The notes beneath the pieces are model-generated. The model was not told where the DNA came from, did no database searches, and saw only the letters and a program-made list of their open reading frames with translations. From NCBI GenBank assembly GCA_031841125.1, contig CM063106.1, positions 12,524,001 through 12,588,000 on the forward strand: a stretch of 64,000 nucleotides of DNA, written 5' to 3'. Shown here in pieces: positions 1-11,960 of the stretch (position 1 is the stretch's first letter; every line of letters starts with the position of its first letter). The translations under genes and the position numbers were made by a program. Source of the DNA: Acanthococcus lagerstroemiae. Its lineage: Eukaryota; Arthropoda; Insecta; Hemiptera; Eriococcidae.

Positions 1-1004
1 AAAAATTATGAGCCATTATTATAATACTCGGAGAAGTATATTTTCAAAGCGAGGATTAATACTTATCCATTTAAGCAAAGTTTCCAGCTACTGGAAGAGA
101 CGATTACTATCGAAGGCGAGATAATTATTAACAACGAAAATGATAAATGTTACCTGCATACAGAACTGATTATATTTATCGCGTTTCTCGTACTCTTTTT
201 CAGATTTTATTTTCTTCCGCTTTGAAAATGTGGCTTACATTTTGCACGGCAATTCGTTTACGTTTATACATAAGACAGTGCACCTAACAAGAAATAAATA
301 TTTTTCAGTAGTGGATTAGTATTTGTTGACCTATTCTTAACTTCCGACAATACAGAAGACAATCAGCGCTGTTGTAAAAAAGGGGTAGCGTGTTGCGATC
401 CCACCCCCATGTGTAAGAGTCGTAAAATTTCCACATTCAGTCGAAAAAAAGATATTGCTATTGCTGGCACAAAAAATTTCGGAATATTTTAATCACTTTG
501 AGAAAAAGTATCAAGTTTCTGACGTTTAACAATTTCACACTTCAAATGAAAATTCTAGTAATTTTTACTAGCTTGAACATTACAATAATAATTGTTACCA
601 TAACCTTGTAAAAATTACCATAATATTCAGTTACAAGAAATCGCTGAACATCAGAAAGTCACTAAAAGTTCTAGTAATTTCTGTAATAAAATTTTTCCCA
701 GTGCTTAATTTAGGTACTAAAAAAGTCGGAAAATTTTAGGACCCAGTTGGAAAAATTGAGATTTTTTCGCTTTTGCTTTTCAATTGAAATTTTCAGAGTC
801 TTAGTCGCGATTTTTTGTGCATGCACTCTGCACTAAGACCTCATACTCCAGCAACTTGTTCGAAGGGAGGGTATCGCATCACAGACCATGTTTTTCAATC
901 AAAATTTACGGGACATCCAGGAAATTTATCGGCAGTATGATATCGTTGAGGATCTCGTTTCTTCTTTCTATTTGCTTACTGGTATTTTTATATTATCGAG
1001 AAAA
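1..1004. other. unrecognised AT-rich DNA
   Basis: I see no gene or repeat family shared with the rest of the window. The only ORFs are short and have no recognisable motif. Confidence 0.4.
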
Positions 1005-1308
1005 CCCGATACGCAATATGTTACCCTCTAGTTACCCGCGGAAAAGTTACCCATTTGCAACCCTCGGCTAGCCTCAGATTAGCCTCAGATTACCCAGAAA
1101 TCCATCAGTTACCCGTGGTTCCTTTTTAGTTACCCGGGTAACTGGCGGGATTTTGCGCATCCTGATACGCAGTCAGTTACCCTCTAGTTACCCTCGGAAA
1201 AGTTGCCCATTTGCCACCCTCGATACCCTCAGATTACCCAGAAACCCGTCGGTTACCATTAGTTCCCCTTTAGTTACCCGGGTAACTGGCGAGATTTTGC
1301 GCATCGGG
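1005..1308. mobile_element. two fused copies of a GATGCGCA-ended inverted-repeat element
   Basis: Two head-to-tail copies of a short element share one junction near 1155-1170. The outer left end is close to CCCGATGCGCA (here CCCGATACGCA) and the outer right end is GCGCATCGGG, so the pair has complementary termini. The body is dense in TTACCC and GGTAAC words with spacing that varies between copies. Further copies lie at 15954-16044, 20238-20364 and 45327-45451. There is no coding capacity. The family is called from repetition inside this window; the superfamily is not known. Confidence 0.7.
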
Positions 1309-2396
1309 AAACTCGGATCTAAAAATGACGTTCAGAACAATTGAACTCAGTGCTTTAAAACCCTGTAACATGGATGCCCTCTCGAAATAACAGATATAGT
1401 CTTTGGAATGACCCGTTTTGGTGGCAACTCAAGGTAGCAGATCTAAAAACCTCCTTCATAAATCAGTGATTTCGAAAAATCTACGTATAAATTGATACCA
1501 GTTTCAGAAATTTTTTCTTTCACTCGCTTCGTTTGCTCATTTTAATGCTCCATATTTCATTTAAATGGAGGAGGGGCAAAACAGACTATGCCTCATATTT
1601 CCATTATTTCTTTCAACGCGTTTAAAATTACGAATCAGAATGAATCCCGAGGAATCCATATTAGAGGCACCCTTTTCTGCAATCGTTTAGTAAGTACTCT
1701 TCAGCATTTTTCAAAACCTCATCAGCCAGAACTGTTTCATGACTTTCCAAGACTTACTGAAGACCCTTCGGGTCTCTTCAAGATCCTGCATGTTGTTAGT
1801 AAGTCTTAGAGAATCTTAAAAGAACCTGACTGAGTGTAGATGGGTCTTAATCTGATCTGAAACCGTCTTAAAAGTTTCTAAGCGAGTCCGAAAGAAGTCT
1901 TGAGGCATCTTAAATAATTTAATACTGGTTTGAAAAAGTTTTATAAAATTTTAATGAGGCCTACAGTAATCTTAAATTAATTTGAAAAAGGGTTTCGCCG
2001 TGTTACGGAAAGCAATATGTGTTTGGAAGAGTGTTGAGAGCATTACCATGCCGGGGAAAACAAGTCTGAAACAGTCTTACAGATTAATTCTCTATCAAGA
2101 TGAGAAGAGTCTTAAACAGTATGCAAATCTTCTTAAATTTTCAGCTCTTTGTGTGAAATCCGAATTATAACTTTTCGTGAATGTTAAGTTCGGTGAATCT
2201 TATTAACATGTAACATTTTCATTTCACTCCACCTTTCTGAAGAGGAGGAAACTAGGGGAACTGTCCCTCCTGATTTTCCTAGCCAAAAGCTTATCGACAT
2301 AATTTCGCCCAAATTTGGACTTGATAAAGACAAAAGAACAATTAAAAAAAACTCGTGTCTCAAATGTTAACGACATTTTGCCTAACAAGCGCAATA
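1309..2396. other. unrecognised DNA
   Basis: Short ORFs only, none with a recognisable domain. Around 1690-2130 the words GTCTTA and AGTCTTA recur loosely, which may be a decayed repeat. Confidence 0.3.
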
Positions 2397-2428
<32 letters not shown>

Positions 2429-2451
2429 AAAAAAGAAAAAAAGAAAAAAAA
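2397..2451 (+). repeat. AAAG-type microsatellite
   Basis: A run of GAAA tetranucleotides decays at its 3' side into A-rich sequence with scattered G. It accounts for the lysine/arginine-rich stretch of the ORF that crosses it, which is not a gene. Confidence 0.9.
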
Positions 2452-2539
2452 GTCCTACCTCGGCAGGCTTTACAATTTAAGTTTTTCTTGGCTGAGGGTG
2501 CCGTATATATTCCCATATTCTCCTGTTACAGCTTCACGG

Positions 2540-2856
2540 TATTAAAGCATAATGAAAATAATAATTGAATAACTTTATGAATTAATACATACAAAAATAA
2601 TTAATATTATTTCAATTATTTTTTTCTCTAATTATAAAGAAATTATTATGAAGTTTCAATTAATAAAAATTATAATCACAATAATTATTTTTATTTTTAA
2701 TTTAAATTATTATTTCTTTCTAAATTAAATCAAATCTGAATGACTTGTAAATTTATTATTTGATTTTAAAAATAATTATTTAAAATTATAAATACTTATT
2801 TATTTAAAATTTTTAATTCTTATTATTCTAATATAATAATTTTACTGAATATTATA
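2540..2856. repeat. very AT-rich low-complexity DNA
   Basis: Almost only A and T with short alternating words such as AATTATT. No coding potential. It directly precedes the foldback element. Confidence 0.7.
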
Positions 2857-2863
2857 TGCGTCA

Positions 2864-4154
2864 GTAGTAAGAGCGTCACTTGATTACATATTTTAGTTCT
2901 AATAATTTTCAGTCCCAGAGGGCACTGCAGCATACTCTGGCCCTCCATTCCTTCAGTTTATGTTACCATAATATATGTTTAGTACAAGGGTCATTTTGTA
3001 ACAGTTTTGGTTCTTATGATTTTCCATCCTAGGGATGTGTTACAGCGTACTGGCCTTTAGCCATCATATATGTGTCTTTCCTTCAATTTATATTTTACAA
3101 TCAAGCGTGATAGTAATGATTATTAGTTCTAGGGAGGCGTTACTCTGACCTTTAGTCATCCTATATCTTTCTTTCAGTTTATATATTTACTGTATATTTC
3201 AATGCCGTATGAGACAGTACACTATTAGGGTTAGGACTGGAATGCGTCGTATAAGGGTGGCATGCATTAATTAAGAATTCGAGAAAAAAACATTAGGGAA
3301 AATGTCGCCATTCTGGAGAATATCTACTAGTGAACATGGATGGGAACTGTTTGATTAACTGCTTGAACATTTTCCCAAATATTCATTTTCCTAAATAGAC
3401 CTTTTCCGGAATGAACATTATCCCAAAAGCTTTGTTCTCAAATTTTTAATTAATGCATGCTACCTTCATACATACTCCAGTCCTAACCCTAATAATGCAT
3501 GGTTTTACATCATGTTAAAATATACAGTAATTATACAAACTAAAGGAAAGAAAGACATAGGATGACTAAAGGGCAGAGTGATGTCTCCTCAGGACTAATA
3601 AACTATGACCACCTAACTCTGCTGAAGTGAAACTTATACTGAAAAAATATAGTAAAATATGAACTGAAGGAAAAAGAAATAGGATAGCTAAAGATCAGTT
3701 TGCTATAATCAGCGGCGCTGAGAGCCATTTTGGGCCCCGGGGTAAATTGTTGTAGGGGCCTCTAATCCTTTACTTTATATGTAGTAGCAATGGTGGCATC
3801 CAGGTGCGCACGCACGCGCGTAACAAAAGTATTTCAAATATTTGCTTCATCTGTTCATCTGTGTTTATTCATAATGTACATATGTAGCTCTGTATCACGT
3901 ACTTGAAGGGCCCTAGTTTGGGCCCAGGGGTAGTTCTCCCTCCCCCCTTCTCGGTACTACTGGCTATAATCTCCCTCCCCCAAGGAGTGAAAAATCATGG
4001 AGACCAAAACTGTTGCAAAATCACCCTTATACTAAAAATATACCAGTGTAGTAAAATATAAATTGAAGGAAAGCCAGAGTGTGCTGTAATGCCCTTGTCT
4101 AATTGAAAATCATGAGGACCAAAATGTGTTACCAAGTGACGCTCTCTCACTAGT
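2864..4154. mobile_element. foldback-type element with long, internally repeated inverted arms
   Basis: The left arm (about 2864-3290) and right arm (about 3440-4154) are inverted copies. The TCACTTG-to-CAAGTGA ends match, as do the inner pair TTAGGGTTAGGACTGGA / TCCAGTCCTAACCCTAA. Each arm holds about three degenerate units of roughly 100-160 bases containing the words TCCTTCAATTTATATTTTA and ATAAGGGTGATTTTG. A 7-bp direct repeat TGCGTCA flanks the whole at 2857-2863 and 4155-4161, which fits a target duplication. The middle (about 3300-3430) is not inverted. No transposase is encoded. The architecture resembles foldback elements of flies, but the family is not identified. Confidence 0.75.
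3710..3962. mobile_element. hAT-type MITE nested in the foldback element
   Basis: A perfect 8-bp direct repeat GCTATAAT (3702-3709 and 3963-3970) flanks an insert that begins CAGCGGCGCTGAGAG and ends CTCGGTACTACTG. The ends form an imperfect terminal inverted repeat in which the mismatches are transitions. An 8-bp duplication with CAG...CTG ends is the hallmark of hAT transposons. The interior is non-coding, with GGGCCC-rich blocks near both ends and a CG/CA-rich tract at about 3806-3822. It interrupts the right arm of the foldback element, so it is the younger insertion. Confidence 0.8.
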
Positions 4155-4905
4155 TGCGTCATATGCTTATAACTTATATACAAGCATTCCACAAGCCCTT
4201 ACAACAACTGGCGAGGACGGGTTACAAACCGTGATTTGCCAATTGATTGCCCAAACACAAGAAATAAATTTAAAAAAAAAAAAAATTGTTCACTCAATTT
4301 TGCCAAATAATTACCTGGTAATGCAAGCACATATTGGCTGAGAAAATTACCCCGTATGGAGGCCTCTTCCTCCTTCAAAGACTTTTGCTCTCATTATCAC
4401 AATAATATCTACATAGCATTATCATATTTCTTTAGTATTTCATCAGCTACTCGGAGGATAAGGAGAACTACCTCCTCAAGGAGTACGCTAAGTAATCCAA
4501 TGCGACTTCTCTTTCCAATCGACAGGATTTACATCTAGAAAATATTGACGTGAGAAAGAACGAATGGAGTGTACTGCACACAAAAAATACTAGCATGAAC
4601 AGGAAGAAAGACCTGTATACATTATATTGATCTTCTTCTCTGCCTTTCTCGTGTGTAAATAGAGAGTCCTGGGGGCTCAGTACCCCTCCCCCCACATAAA
4701 AAAAGAAAACGACAGAAAAAACTGAAAAATTGTACGAGTGAAAAAAATCTAGCATTATTTCAATACTTGGCAGCCCCTCATGAGCCCCTTAACTTCAGGT
4801 CGAATATTTGCATTTACACTCCCTCCAGTCAGCATCGATGGAGTTTACTACATTCTTGTATGACAAAGATGATTAAAATATCTTTCATTGGAGCGGAGGT
4901 AAGAC

Positions 4906-5164
4906 CAGCCCCGTAGAGAGAAAAATAGGACCTGGGTGAATTTCCAGGGCCCCCTGTCCTTCCAGTTCAATTTGTTCTTTTGTTAGATGGGGAAAAAATT
5001 ACAAACTTCGGGATAAGAGGTTTCTTTCATGGTATGTGTAAGGAGTGATTGCTGATTTGATGTACAGTATGATTGAAATTGAAGCATTTTAAATACATTG
5101 GACCCCCTTGGAAATCCGGGCCCGAGGTATTTCCCCTTTCCCCCCCCCCCTCTCGACAGGGTTG
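4906..5164. mobile_element. hAT-type MITE
   Basis: A perfect 8-bp target duplication GGTAAGAC lies at 4898-4905 and 5165-5172. The left end is CAGCCCCGTAGAGAG and the right end CTCTCGACAGGGTTG, an inverted repeat with few mismatches. The interior has GGGCCC blocks and a C-tract, like the element at 3710-3962, so the two may be distant members of one family. Non-coding. Confidence 0.85.
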
Positions 5165-6490
5165 GGTAAGACTAGTGAAAATGGAAAACTGAAATCTTGA
5201 TATAGATACTCTGCGGAATCAATACGTCTCAAAATTTGAATCGAAATTAATAGGTAATTGTTTTGCAGAAGATAGCTCGTAGTACTCTACATTTTCACAC
5301 AATTTGAGCCTCGAAAGCTCACTTGAAGTCAGTTTTCTGGTCCGAATTACCCCTCCTGGATCACTGCAGTCGATGGACCACCTGATTGTTTCACTTGGAT
5401 TTGATTACTCGCACCCAATTAATTCCGAAAGCGCGATGTGAGAATTTTCACGCACCCTGGTAAGAGTATGTGCTCGTTGCGGAACCCTGTGTAGCTGTGT
5501 ACTATAAACAAAGTAATTAATTCCGCCGTCTAACGCCTGCAAATAAGTAATTTTCCAATTTGCTGATTGGAAAATTGACCGATCGTGCGAAAACGAGTGG
5601 CACATACGACCGGCATTTCAATAACTCCGGCTAATGTAATCATCGGCAAAAAAAAATATGACTATGTATAACAAACCGCAAGTACCTTTCGGCGACAATA
5701 ATGAAACAGCGTGATCGCGTACGGCGTTTATTGCGCGCAAACATTTTTTCAAAAACATTTTGAAGACCGTAAGTACAGTACCCGCTATGACGTCTTTCAG
5801 ATCCTATTTCACACGGGACCCTTCTACATTTTTTTCTCAACAACAAAACAATAGTCAGGTCAGATTGCTCAACTCCCTGCGTTCTTACTTCCGAATTCCA
5901 CCTGGTTATCGTCTTCCTTGTTCCGGAATAGCGACGGGGTGCGCTGGCTACGGGGTGAGTTTTCGCTTTCGCTCCGAACCAGCTGACTGCTAGTTTCGTC
6001 AAGACTATCATCGATCAAAAAGTAAGCTAAAGTAAAAACTCTTTATCGCTTTACACGGAGCACAGAGCGAAGGGTATTGAGAGGGCGAACATTTGCCATA
6101 CCGCGCAGGTAGGTCACTTGGGAGTGGAATCGGCCTGCAGACAAACGGCCGAAGGGCGGCACCCTCGTTGGCGTTGGTTGTACAAAATAAGAATTACGCG
6201 ACTTCATTAAACGGGGCGAAAGAAAGGAAAATAGATTTACAAACAATTTACAAAACAACGCTTTAAGAGCTTATGTGCATTCCCAATCGGGACGGTCTCT
6301 GGTTCCCACATTTGTCTTCTCTGGTATCGACGTCATCTCCACAATACATGTCTCAGAGGTTTCATTAACAGCACCTGCAATCATAATTGGCGTTCAGCTG
6401 AAAACTTCTGAACTGATTTGTACTTCACCGTACTTACCACAATACCGACATTCATCTAGTCGACGGCATACAACCGCCAGGGATGTAGCG
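5165..6490. other. unrecognised stretch with a 123-codon minus-strand ORF
   Basis: The longest ORF is minus 5640-6011 and has no motif I recognise. An overlapping plus ORF (5760-5993) covers much of the same bases. CG dinucleotides look more frequent here than in the AT-rich flanks. A GTAAGT consistent with a splice donor sits at about 5765-5770 on the plus strand. It may be unique host DNA, such as a promoter or 5' exon, but nothing proves it. Confidence 0.25.
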
Positions 6491-6494
6491 AAGA

Positions 6495-6690
6495 GTTTCC
6501 TCTGGAGGGGCAAAAATTGTTAAACTTCCAACTGACTCAACTCAAACTTCCCAAGTATCAAAATTCGTTTATATTAGAAAAAAAAAAAACACTTTTGACT
6601 TGTTGGAGTTCTCCAAATTTGATCCATCCAATAAAATTACCCAACTCTGGCGGAAGCTTGAGGGCAGACTGCCCCCGTGCCATCCCCCTT
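6495..6690 (-). mobile_element. decayed copy of the ACGTACC-ended hAT MITE family
   Basis: Contains the family words AACTGACTCAACTCAAA, CCCAAGTATCAAA and CTTTTGACTTGTTGGA in the same order as the element at 54514-54765. Both ends are eroded and no target duplication can be read. Confidence 0.6.
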
Positions 6691-6955
6691 ATTTCGTCCC
6701 TGACAATCGCTTGGCGGTTTGTTTTCCAGACATTTCTGAAGAGTCTCCGAAATATAGTAACTATACCAGGGGTCTACGACGTCATGAAAGTTCTCAAGTA
6801 GGCCCCGTGTACTAATGGTGGGCCAGTAAATTCGTTGATAATTTTATTTAGGGATTTTTTTCCAACTCATTTCGTAAAATTTAAGGCTGAAACGAGACTT
6901 GTGTAAGCCCATAAACCGACATACTCTCGTCTATATCGTTCTCCAGTGTGTACAC

Positions 6956-7115
6956 TCAGTAAGTTTGTAGGTGACCGTGTTGCTCATAATGATACCCCAA
7001 CGTTGCATTGAGCGTGATAGTATCCAGTACATCGCCCAGCAGCTCCGTTAAGCCTTCTGAGTCGACAGTGAGTCGTAGGTATGAGCTCGCTTTAGACATT
7101 TTGAAAAGCATTGAG
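6956..7115 (-). CDS. exon-like ORF with consensus 3' splice site, unknown protein
   Basis: I do not recognise this protein. On the minus strand a pyrimidine-rich acceptor (CTTTCTGTCTTGCAG, ending at 7116) is followed by an open frame of 52 codons to a TGA. It includes the stretches LTVDSEGLTELLGDVL and GYHYEQHGHLQTY, whose composition looks coding. Upstream on the same strand (about 7290-7440) other frames show peptide-like pieces, including GGRPRKK at about 7316-7296, which resembles an AT-hook core, but with stops between them. Either this is the last exon of an unmodelled gene or a decayed one. No ATG-led complete model can be built. Confidence 0.3.
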
Positions 7116-7837
7116 CTGCAAGACAGAAAGGCATACCTACTCGTGTATCCGACTGAAAACATTTCATAAATAATTTACCTGAATCTAAAGACGTATCTCG
7201 CCATTGCTGTCTTCTTTTATGAGCTTAACCTACTAGTGTCCTTGCGGGGTTGAAAGTGCTGAATTCTCCAAGGAGGCTGATGTGTCAGTTATTTTCTTCC
7301 TCGGTCTTCCTCCAGAACATATTGTGGTAGGCGAATATTTCGTCACTATTTTCGATAATCTATTTTTTCGTCTCCACTGACCTACATGAAATTTCCATCT
7401 CCTTTAATAGTTTTTGACCGTCTTCATCATTGGGGTCATGCCTAGAGTTTTAAATATTTCTTCAGATCGGATTTTGCACCTCAATGTAACTCAAGCTGTT
7501 TTCATAAATCAAAACTCTGCAACAGTTATTCTAGTTCAGATTTCAGCCACTAGGTTACTCTTGTAGCAGTCTTGACTACCTCATATCACGCTTCAATACT
7601 TACTTCACAATTCGGCTCAAATTGTTTGACTCAAATTAAGATATTTGGGAGACGATAGCCAAATTTCGATAATGGATAATACAATTTGAGACCAAAACAT
7701 GCTCAAATAAAAATTTTCTTCACCCGGAGGTGCTGGAAAGGAAACACTTGTGTGTGGGGGGGGGGAGTTCAGAATCTGATGACGGACCTCTTTTTTGCTT
7801 CTTTTCTGTTGGAAATCCACACCTAATTAACGTAGGG
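7116..7837. other. possible decayed coding DNA, otherwise unrecognised
   Basis: Minus-strand frames between about 7290 and 7440 read as protein-like fragments interrupted by stops and a frameshift. The rest shows no feature I can name. Confidence 0.2.
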
Positions 7838-7935
7838 GTGGTGTGGTGGGACGTATGGCGATGCATGCATGCCAAAGTGGCCCCTATGACACCGCACTCC
7901 CAGCCCCAGATCTACCCTTTTGAGTATCGCATCAG
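7838..7935 (-). mobile_element. 3' terminal fragment of the R1-like LINE
   Basis: Matches the minus-strand ends at 11335 and 35060 and the insertion at 24460-24568, with the words GGGACGTATGGCGATGCA and CCAAAGTGGCCCC. It carries only the last hundred or so bases of the element, as expected for severe 5' truncation. No poly(A) tail is visible. Confidence 0.6.
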
Positions 7936-10900
7936 CGGCCAGAGGGTGAAAATCAGAAACCGAATGGTACGATTAAGATCGCAGAACCATCGGGATAACC
8001 TTATTCTGCAACGATACAAACTCTACTTTTTAATGTAAGCAGCTAGTGGCGTCCAAAGAAGGGGTGGGAGTACAGGATACACACTCCCAAAAAAGGAAAA
8101 ATTAAAAAATTATTCAGTCAATAACTCGATACAAAATACGCCTTGAGAAATTTCAGCGATAAAATTTAGTAGATTTTGGAGATTTACAAGATGCGTGAAG
8201 ATCTTTTGCTTGTTATCTCCAAATTTTAGAATTTGAGATAACCTTAATTTTTTTTTGCTTGTCAACTTTTGTACCCCTAAAAAATCTTCCGGTGCCACAG
8301 TACTACGCACAACAGAGAATGAGCCAGCAGAATCTTGAAATGCTCAAAAACCTGTCTGTCCCAAATAGGGGCTGGGAGTGGACCACCTTTTATAAGATCT
8401 TACGTAATGAAAACTGTCTTTTGCTTCACTCAATCCAAACATCCTAACAGGTGGACGTATTTGATTAATCCCCGATTCAGGCCCAAAATGATAATTATAT
8501 ACTTCAAATTGACGACAGTCGCTTGGCTTCATAAAAACCAATAAAGATTTTCGGTTCGTTGATTTCGAAGATTGCCATAGATTTTTGACCAGATCTAGAT
8601 TCAAGCCTCCAGAATTAGAATATATCACGTTCGAGAGGAGGCAAAATCGACTTGACTCGGAGAATCAAAATGTCAAAACATGGTTCAATTAGGTCATTTC
8701 ACTCCAATATCTTCAATATACTCTCAGATTTTGCATTCGATGGCTCGAAACCTGAACTTTGCGACGGAAAATTTGAATTTATGAAGTTGAAAATAGTAAC
8801 AAGGTGTTTCCATGGCTACTGATTTTGAAATTGTATTCAACTTTTCAACGGGTCAAGTTTGAAGTTTTAGAATTTATAAAATGCTATAGGCTTCATGTGT
8901 AAAATTTGCATTTTGAAAACATAAATCAAAGCCGGAGCACACACTCAATACAATAATTCAAATAAAAAGTAGGTAACTAGATTATTTCTTGATTCGATAG
9001 TTTGTTCATCCTTTCAGTTAATTTAAATTAGTCTACTTCAATGTATTCTGTGACCCTCTGTCTGTACGATCCAGTATAAGAATTCGATTTTACCTTGACA
9101 ATTTTGTAAGGGAACGTTAAAAAGCTGCATAACGACGTTCGCAAAGATGACTCGTGTAAGGATCGTAAAATCATTACTCTTATCATGAAATTTGAATTCT
9201 GGGAGCTCAATTTGGACCCAGATCAGAAATTCAATATATTCGATATTAGCAACAAGAAAATCCATTTCAGTTCCCAGTTTCTTTAAAACACACAGTCGAT
9301 TACGTCCCTTACAATTTTTTTTAAACCTCGTTTCTGGCGGAGAAGGGGGGGGGGAGAGAAGGTTCAAATTTTCAAAGAGTAATATATATATCATCTGTTT
9401 TCATAGCCAAGCCGGAGTTGGATCGAAACTCTGGCGGAACATCCAATCAGCCCCCCCCCCCAAGGAAACTTTATTCTGATAGCTTGATTCCAGTATTCTG
9501 ATATATGTAAAATTTCCATGTTGATGGAAACTTTCTTGGCCCTCCGTTGGCGGGGGAAAAATTTGTTCAGCCTCTTAAAAGAAAATAAACTTCAGCGTTT
9601 CCAAAATTTGGATCCTATGTTGCTCCGACAACGCGTTAAAATAATGAAATCACCCGCTCGTGAAATTATTGCGTAATTATACTTTGGGATTAAAGTTTAC
9701 GAGTAGAATAGAATGACTGAGTTGGAAAAAATGTTGAGAAGCCAGGAAGTGTAAGTGCAATTTCGATACTAATATTGCTGCTGACACCCAACCCAGAGGG
9801 GCAGTAATGGGTCTCGCTACTCAAGGTCGAGATAGTCGAGATTACAACCAAATACATTATGCATATCAAGTGTCTCATGCACACTTGACCTAAGTAACAT
9901 TTTGACAAAAAATGAGTTTAATACATATTCTTATAAATCTCAATGGTCTCTATCGCGCTACACTCGCAAATGACGAATTACTTCTTCTTTTAGCCCGCTA
10001 AATGGCGTATACCATTTGAGCACGTATATAACATATCGTTATTTATCGCTCTCCTGAAAAAAAAGTATCGACACTTGATATATTCTCTACTTAATTTTCA
10101 TGCAACCCGCGGACATATGGTATTGACGTACTGTAAAACAGGGTAACTTGGACTTTGCGGGGCATCTGTGATCATTGCAGTTTTTGTTGAACGTCGCCCT
10201 TTCGTGGTGAAATGAGCAACTATTTGATGGGCCTATTCGCCGAATTATGTAGTAAACGAATGGGATACAAGATATCACTTGTTTATAAGATGAATTATTC
10301 TTAGCACTGGTTTAAAAAATTATTTCTGAAGCGGTGAATTCTTACATTTTCCTAAGCTTGAAAAAGTTGATCAGTAATATCATTTCTGACAAATTTATTA
10401 AAGCAAATGACATTATATTATTATTTTAGGTTCAATAGCTACCATTTTAAGCGAATTTACCTTAGTCTCAAAATATCTACTTAACGTTTTTTCTGATGGG
10501 GTAACTTTGATCACACAATTAAGAGATACGTATTATTTGTGAAGTACTTCACCATACTATGATGATCAGCTGATAGTGGTACGGCTGGTGCAGCATCGTC
10601 GAGGAGGCTTTACACCTCATTTAGGTGTACAAACCACCAACTAGAAGGGGTGGTCGATCGATCAAACTGTGTAATATCTCCAACCTCGAGGATGGATAGA
10701 GATTGGAGAGGCAAGAGGTGGGCGTGCGGTTACTACAAAGTTGACATAAATTCTGAATCAGCTAGCCACGCCATGTTACATACCTATTATTAGTTACAGA
10801 TGGTTCGATACTACAAAAGTAAGCTGAAAGAAATAATTCTTTTTCTTGTAAAGGTAATGAGTAACATTCATCAATTAATGAAATTGTATTACAGAAATGA

Positions 10901-11334
10901 TTCTATTGCGCAAAATGTAAGAAATGTCGCCATGAAGAATGTTCTTCCAGCAAATACAAAATACATTTGTATGTATGATGAGTTTACAATTTGAAACATA
11001 ATATCTTAAAATATTTAATGTTAAAGTTCGAATCACTTTTTACAATAATTTTTTTTTCTTTTTTTAACAAAATTTCCAACTTTCTGTTGACAGTTTGGCT
11101 AAAATTTAGTATTTTAGTTATATTCGTAGTATACATTCATGTTCTGGTGTGAAAAAAAAAAAAAATAAATAAAATAAAATGTTCAAAACTACCCCACAGC
11201 CGGGGTAAATTTGATCATAGGCGCTCCTACATGAGGAGAGCTAAACCCCGTCTTATGGTAGATTTTTTTTTCTTCTAAAATTTGAGTCCAATTAGAGCTC
11301 GCATACCAAATTTCATGATACTTGTATGTCAAAA
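7936..11334. other. mostly unrecognised DNA
   Basis: No gene recognised. A unit related to the 53.3-kb degenerate tandem repeat lies at about 8550-8690 (TCGTTGATTTCGAAGATT). The motif GGGTAAMTTTGATCA occurs at about 10497 and 11205, with a weaker copy at 10142, which suggests remains of an element with iterated motifs. G or C homopolymers flank a possible MITE at about 9340-9465, but its ends do not match. ORFs are short. Confidence 0.3.
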
Positions 11335-11960
11335 TACGTATGGTGATGCACGCATGCCACATTGACCCCTGGACACCGCACCCCCTATCCCGGAAATGCC
11401 CCGAATGGGCCTGCGTCAGGATAGGGGGGATCGCTTTGAGGTAGCTCCTGCTACCCCCATTTCTCCTTTCGTCTGTTCATGGCGGCGAATCTGCGGCGTG
11501 TTCTTCTTTTTCGCTGTCGAGTTGCGCAGGATCGTCTTCCTCGTCAGTTGTTGGTGGGATGGCGAGTGCCGGCATAGGGTGCTGCGTCCGCTATCTTTGT
11601 CTCTGCTACTCCAGCTCTATCTTAAAGTCCAACGTCTTCTTGACAAAGGCAGCTGCCTGATCCCTCCCGCTCTACTCTTCAGCATTGTCGGGACCGGTTT
11701 CTCCGGTGTAAGCGGCTTAACGCCCGCGTTTCGAAAGACGGCCGCCGCTTCTTCCCTCTCTTTGTCGAATGCCGGAACAGCTCGCCTTCCTGCAGCGCAG
11801 TAGGAGCACCGTGAGATTTCTGCTATGCCCATCCGGTGCAGGTACTTGTTAAAGACACCATGGTCACTCATCACTTGCGTGAGGTAAAAGTTTAGCTGGC
11901 CATGGCGTCTGCCCAACCACGCGTTGAGGTTGCATACTAGTAGACGGGTCCACTCTCCCT
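11335..11960 (-). pseudogene. R1-like LINE, 3' end of the reverse transcriptase ORF plus 3' UTR
   Basis: The minus-strand ORF at 11617-11916 carries GRRHGQLNFYLTQVMSDHG and CSYCAAG, the same tail as the LINE at 35060-36225. In this family that region follows the reverse transcriptase and ends in a cysteine/histidine cluster. Here the stretch that should carry the second half of the cluster (AWHILFECP in the 35-kb copy) is missing, so the copy is internally deleted. It is 5'-truncated near 11960. The 3' end (11335-11400) shares its terminal words with the short insertions at 7838, 24460 and 51413. Non-functional. Confidence 0.75.

Noticed and set aside
5760..5993. plus-strand exon with donor GTAAGT
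   Set aside because: No acceptor or phase-compatible partner was found.
9340..9465. G/C-tract MITE
   Set aside because: G- and C-tracts face each other but the flanking ends are not inverted repeats.
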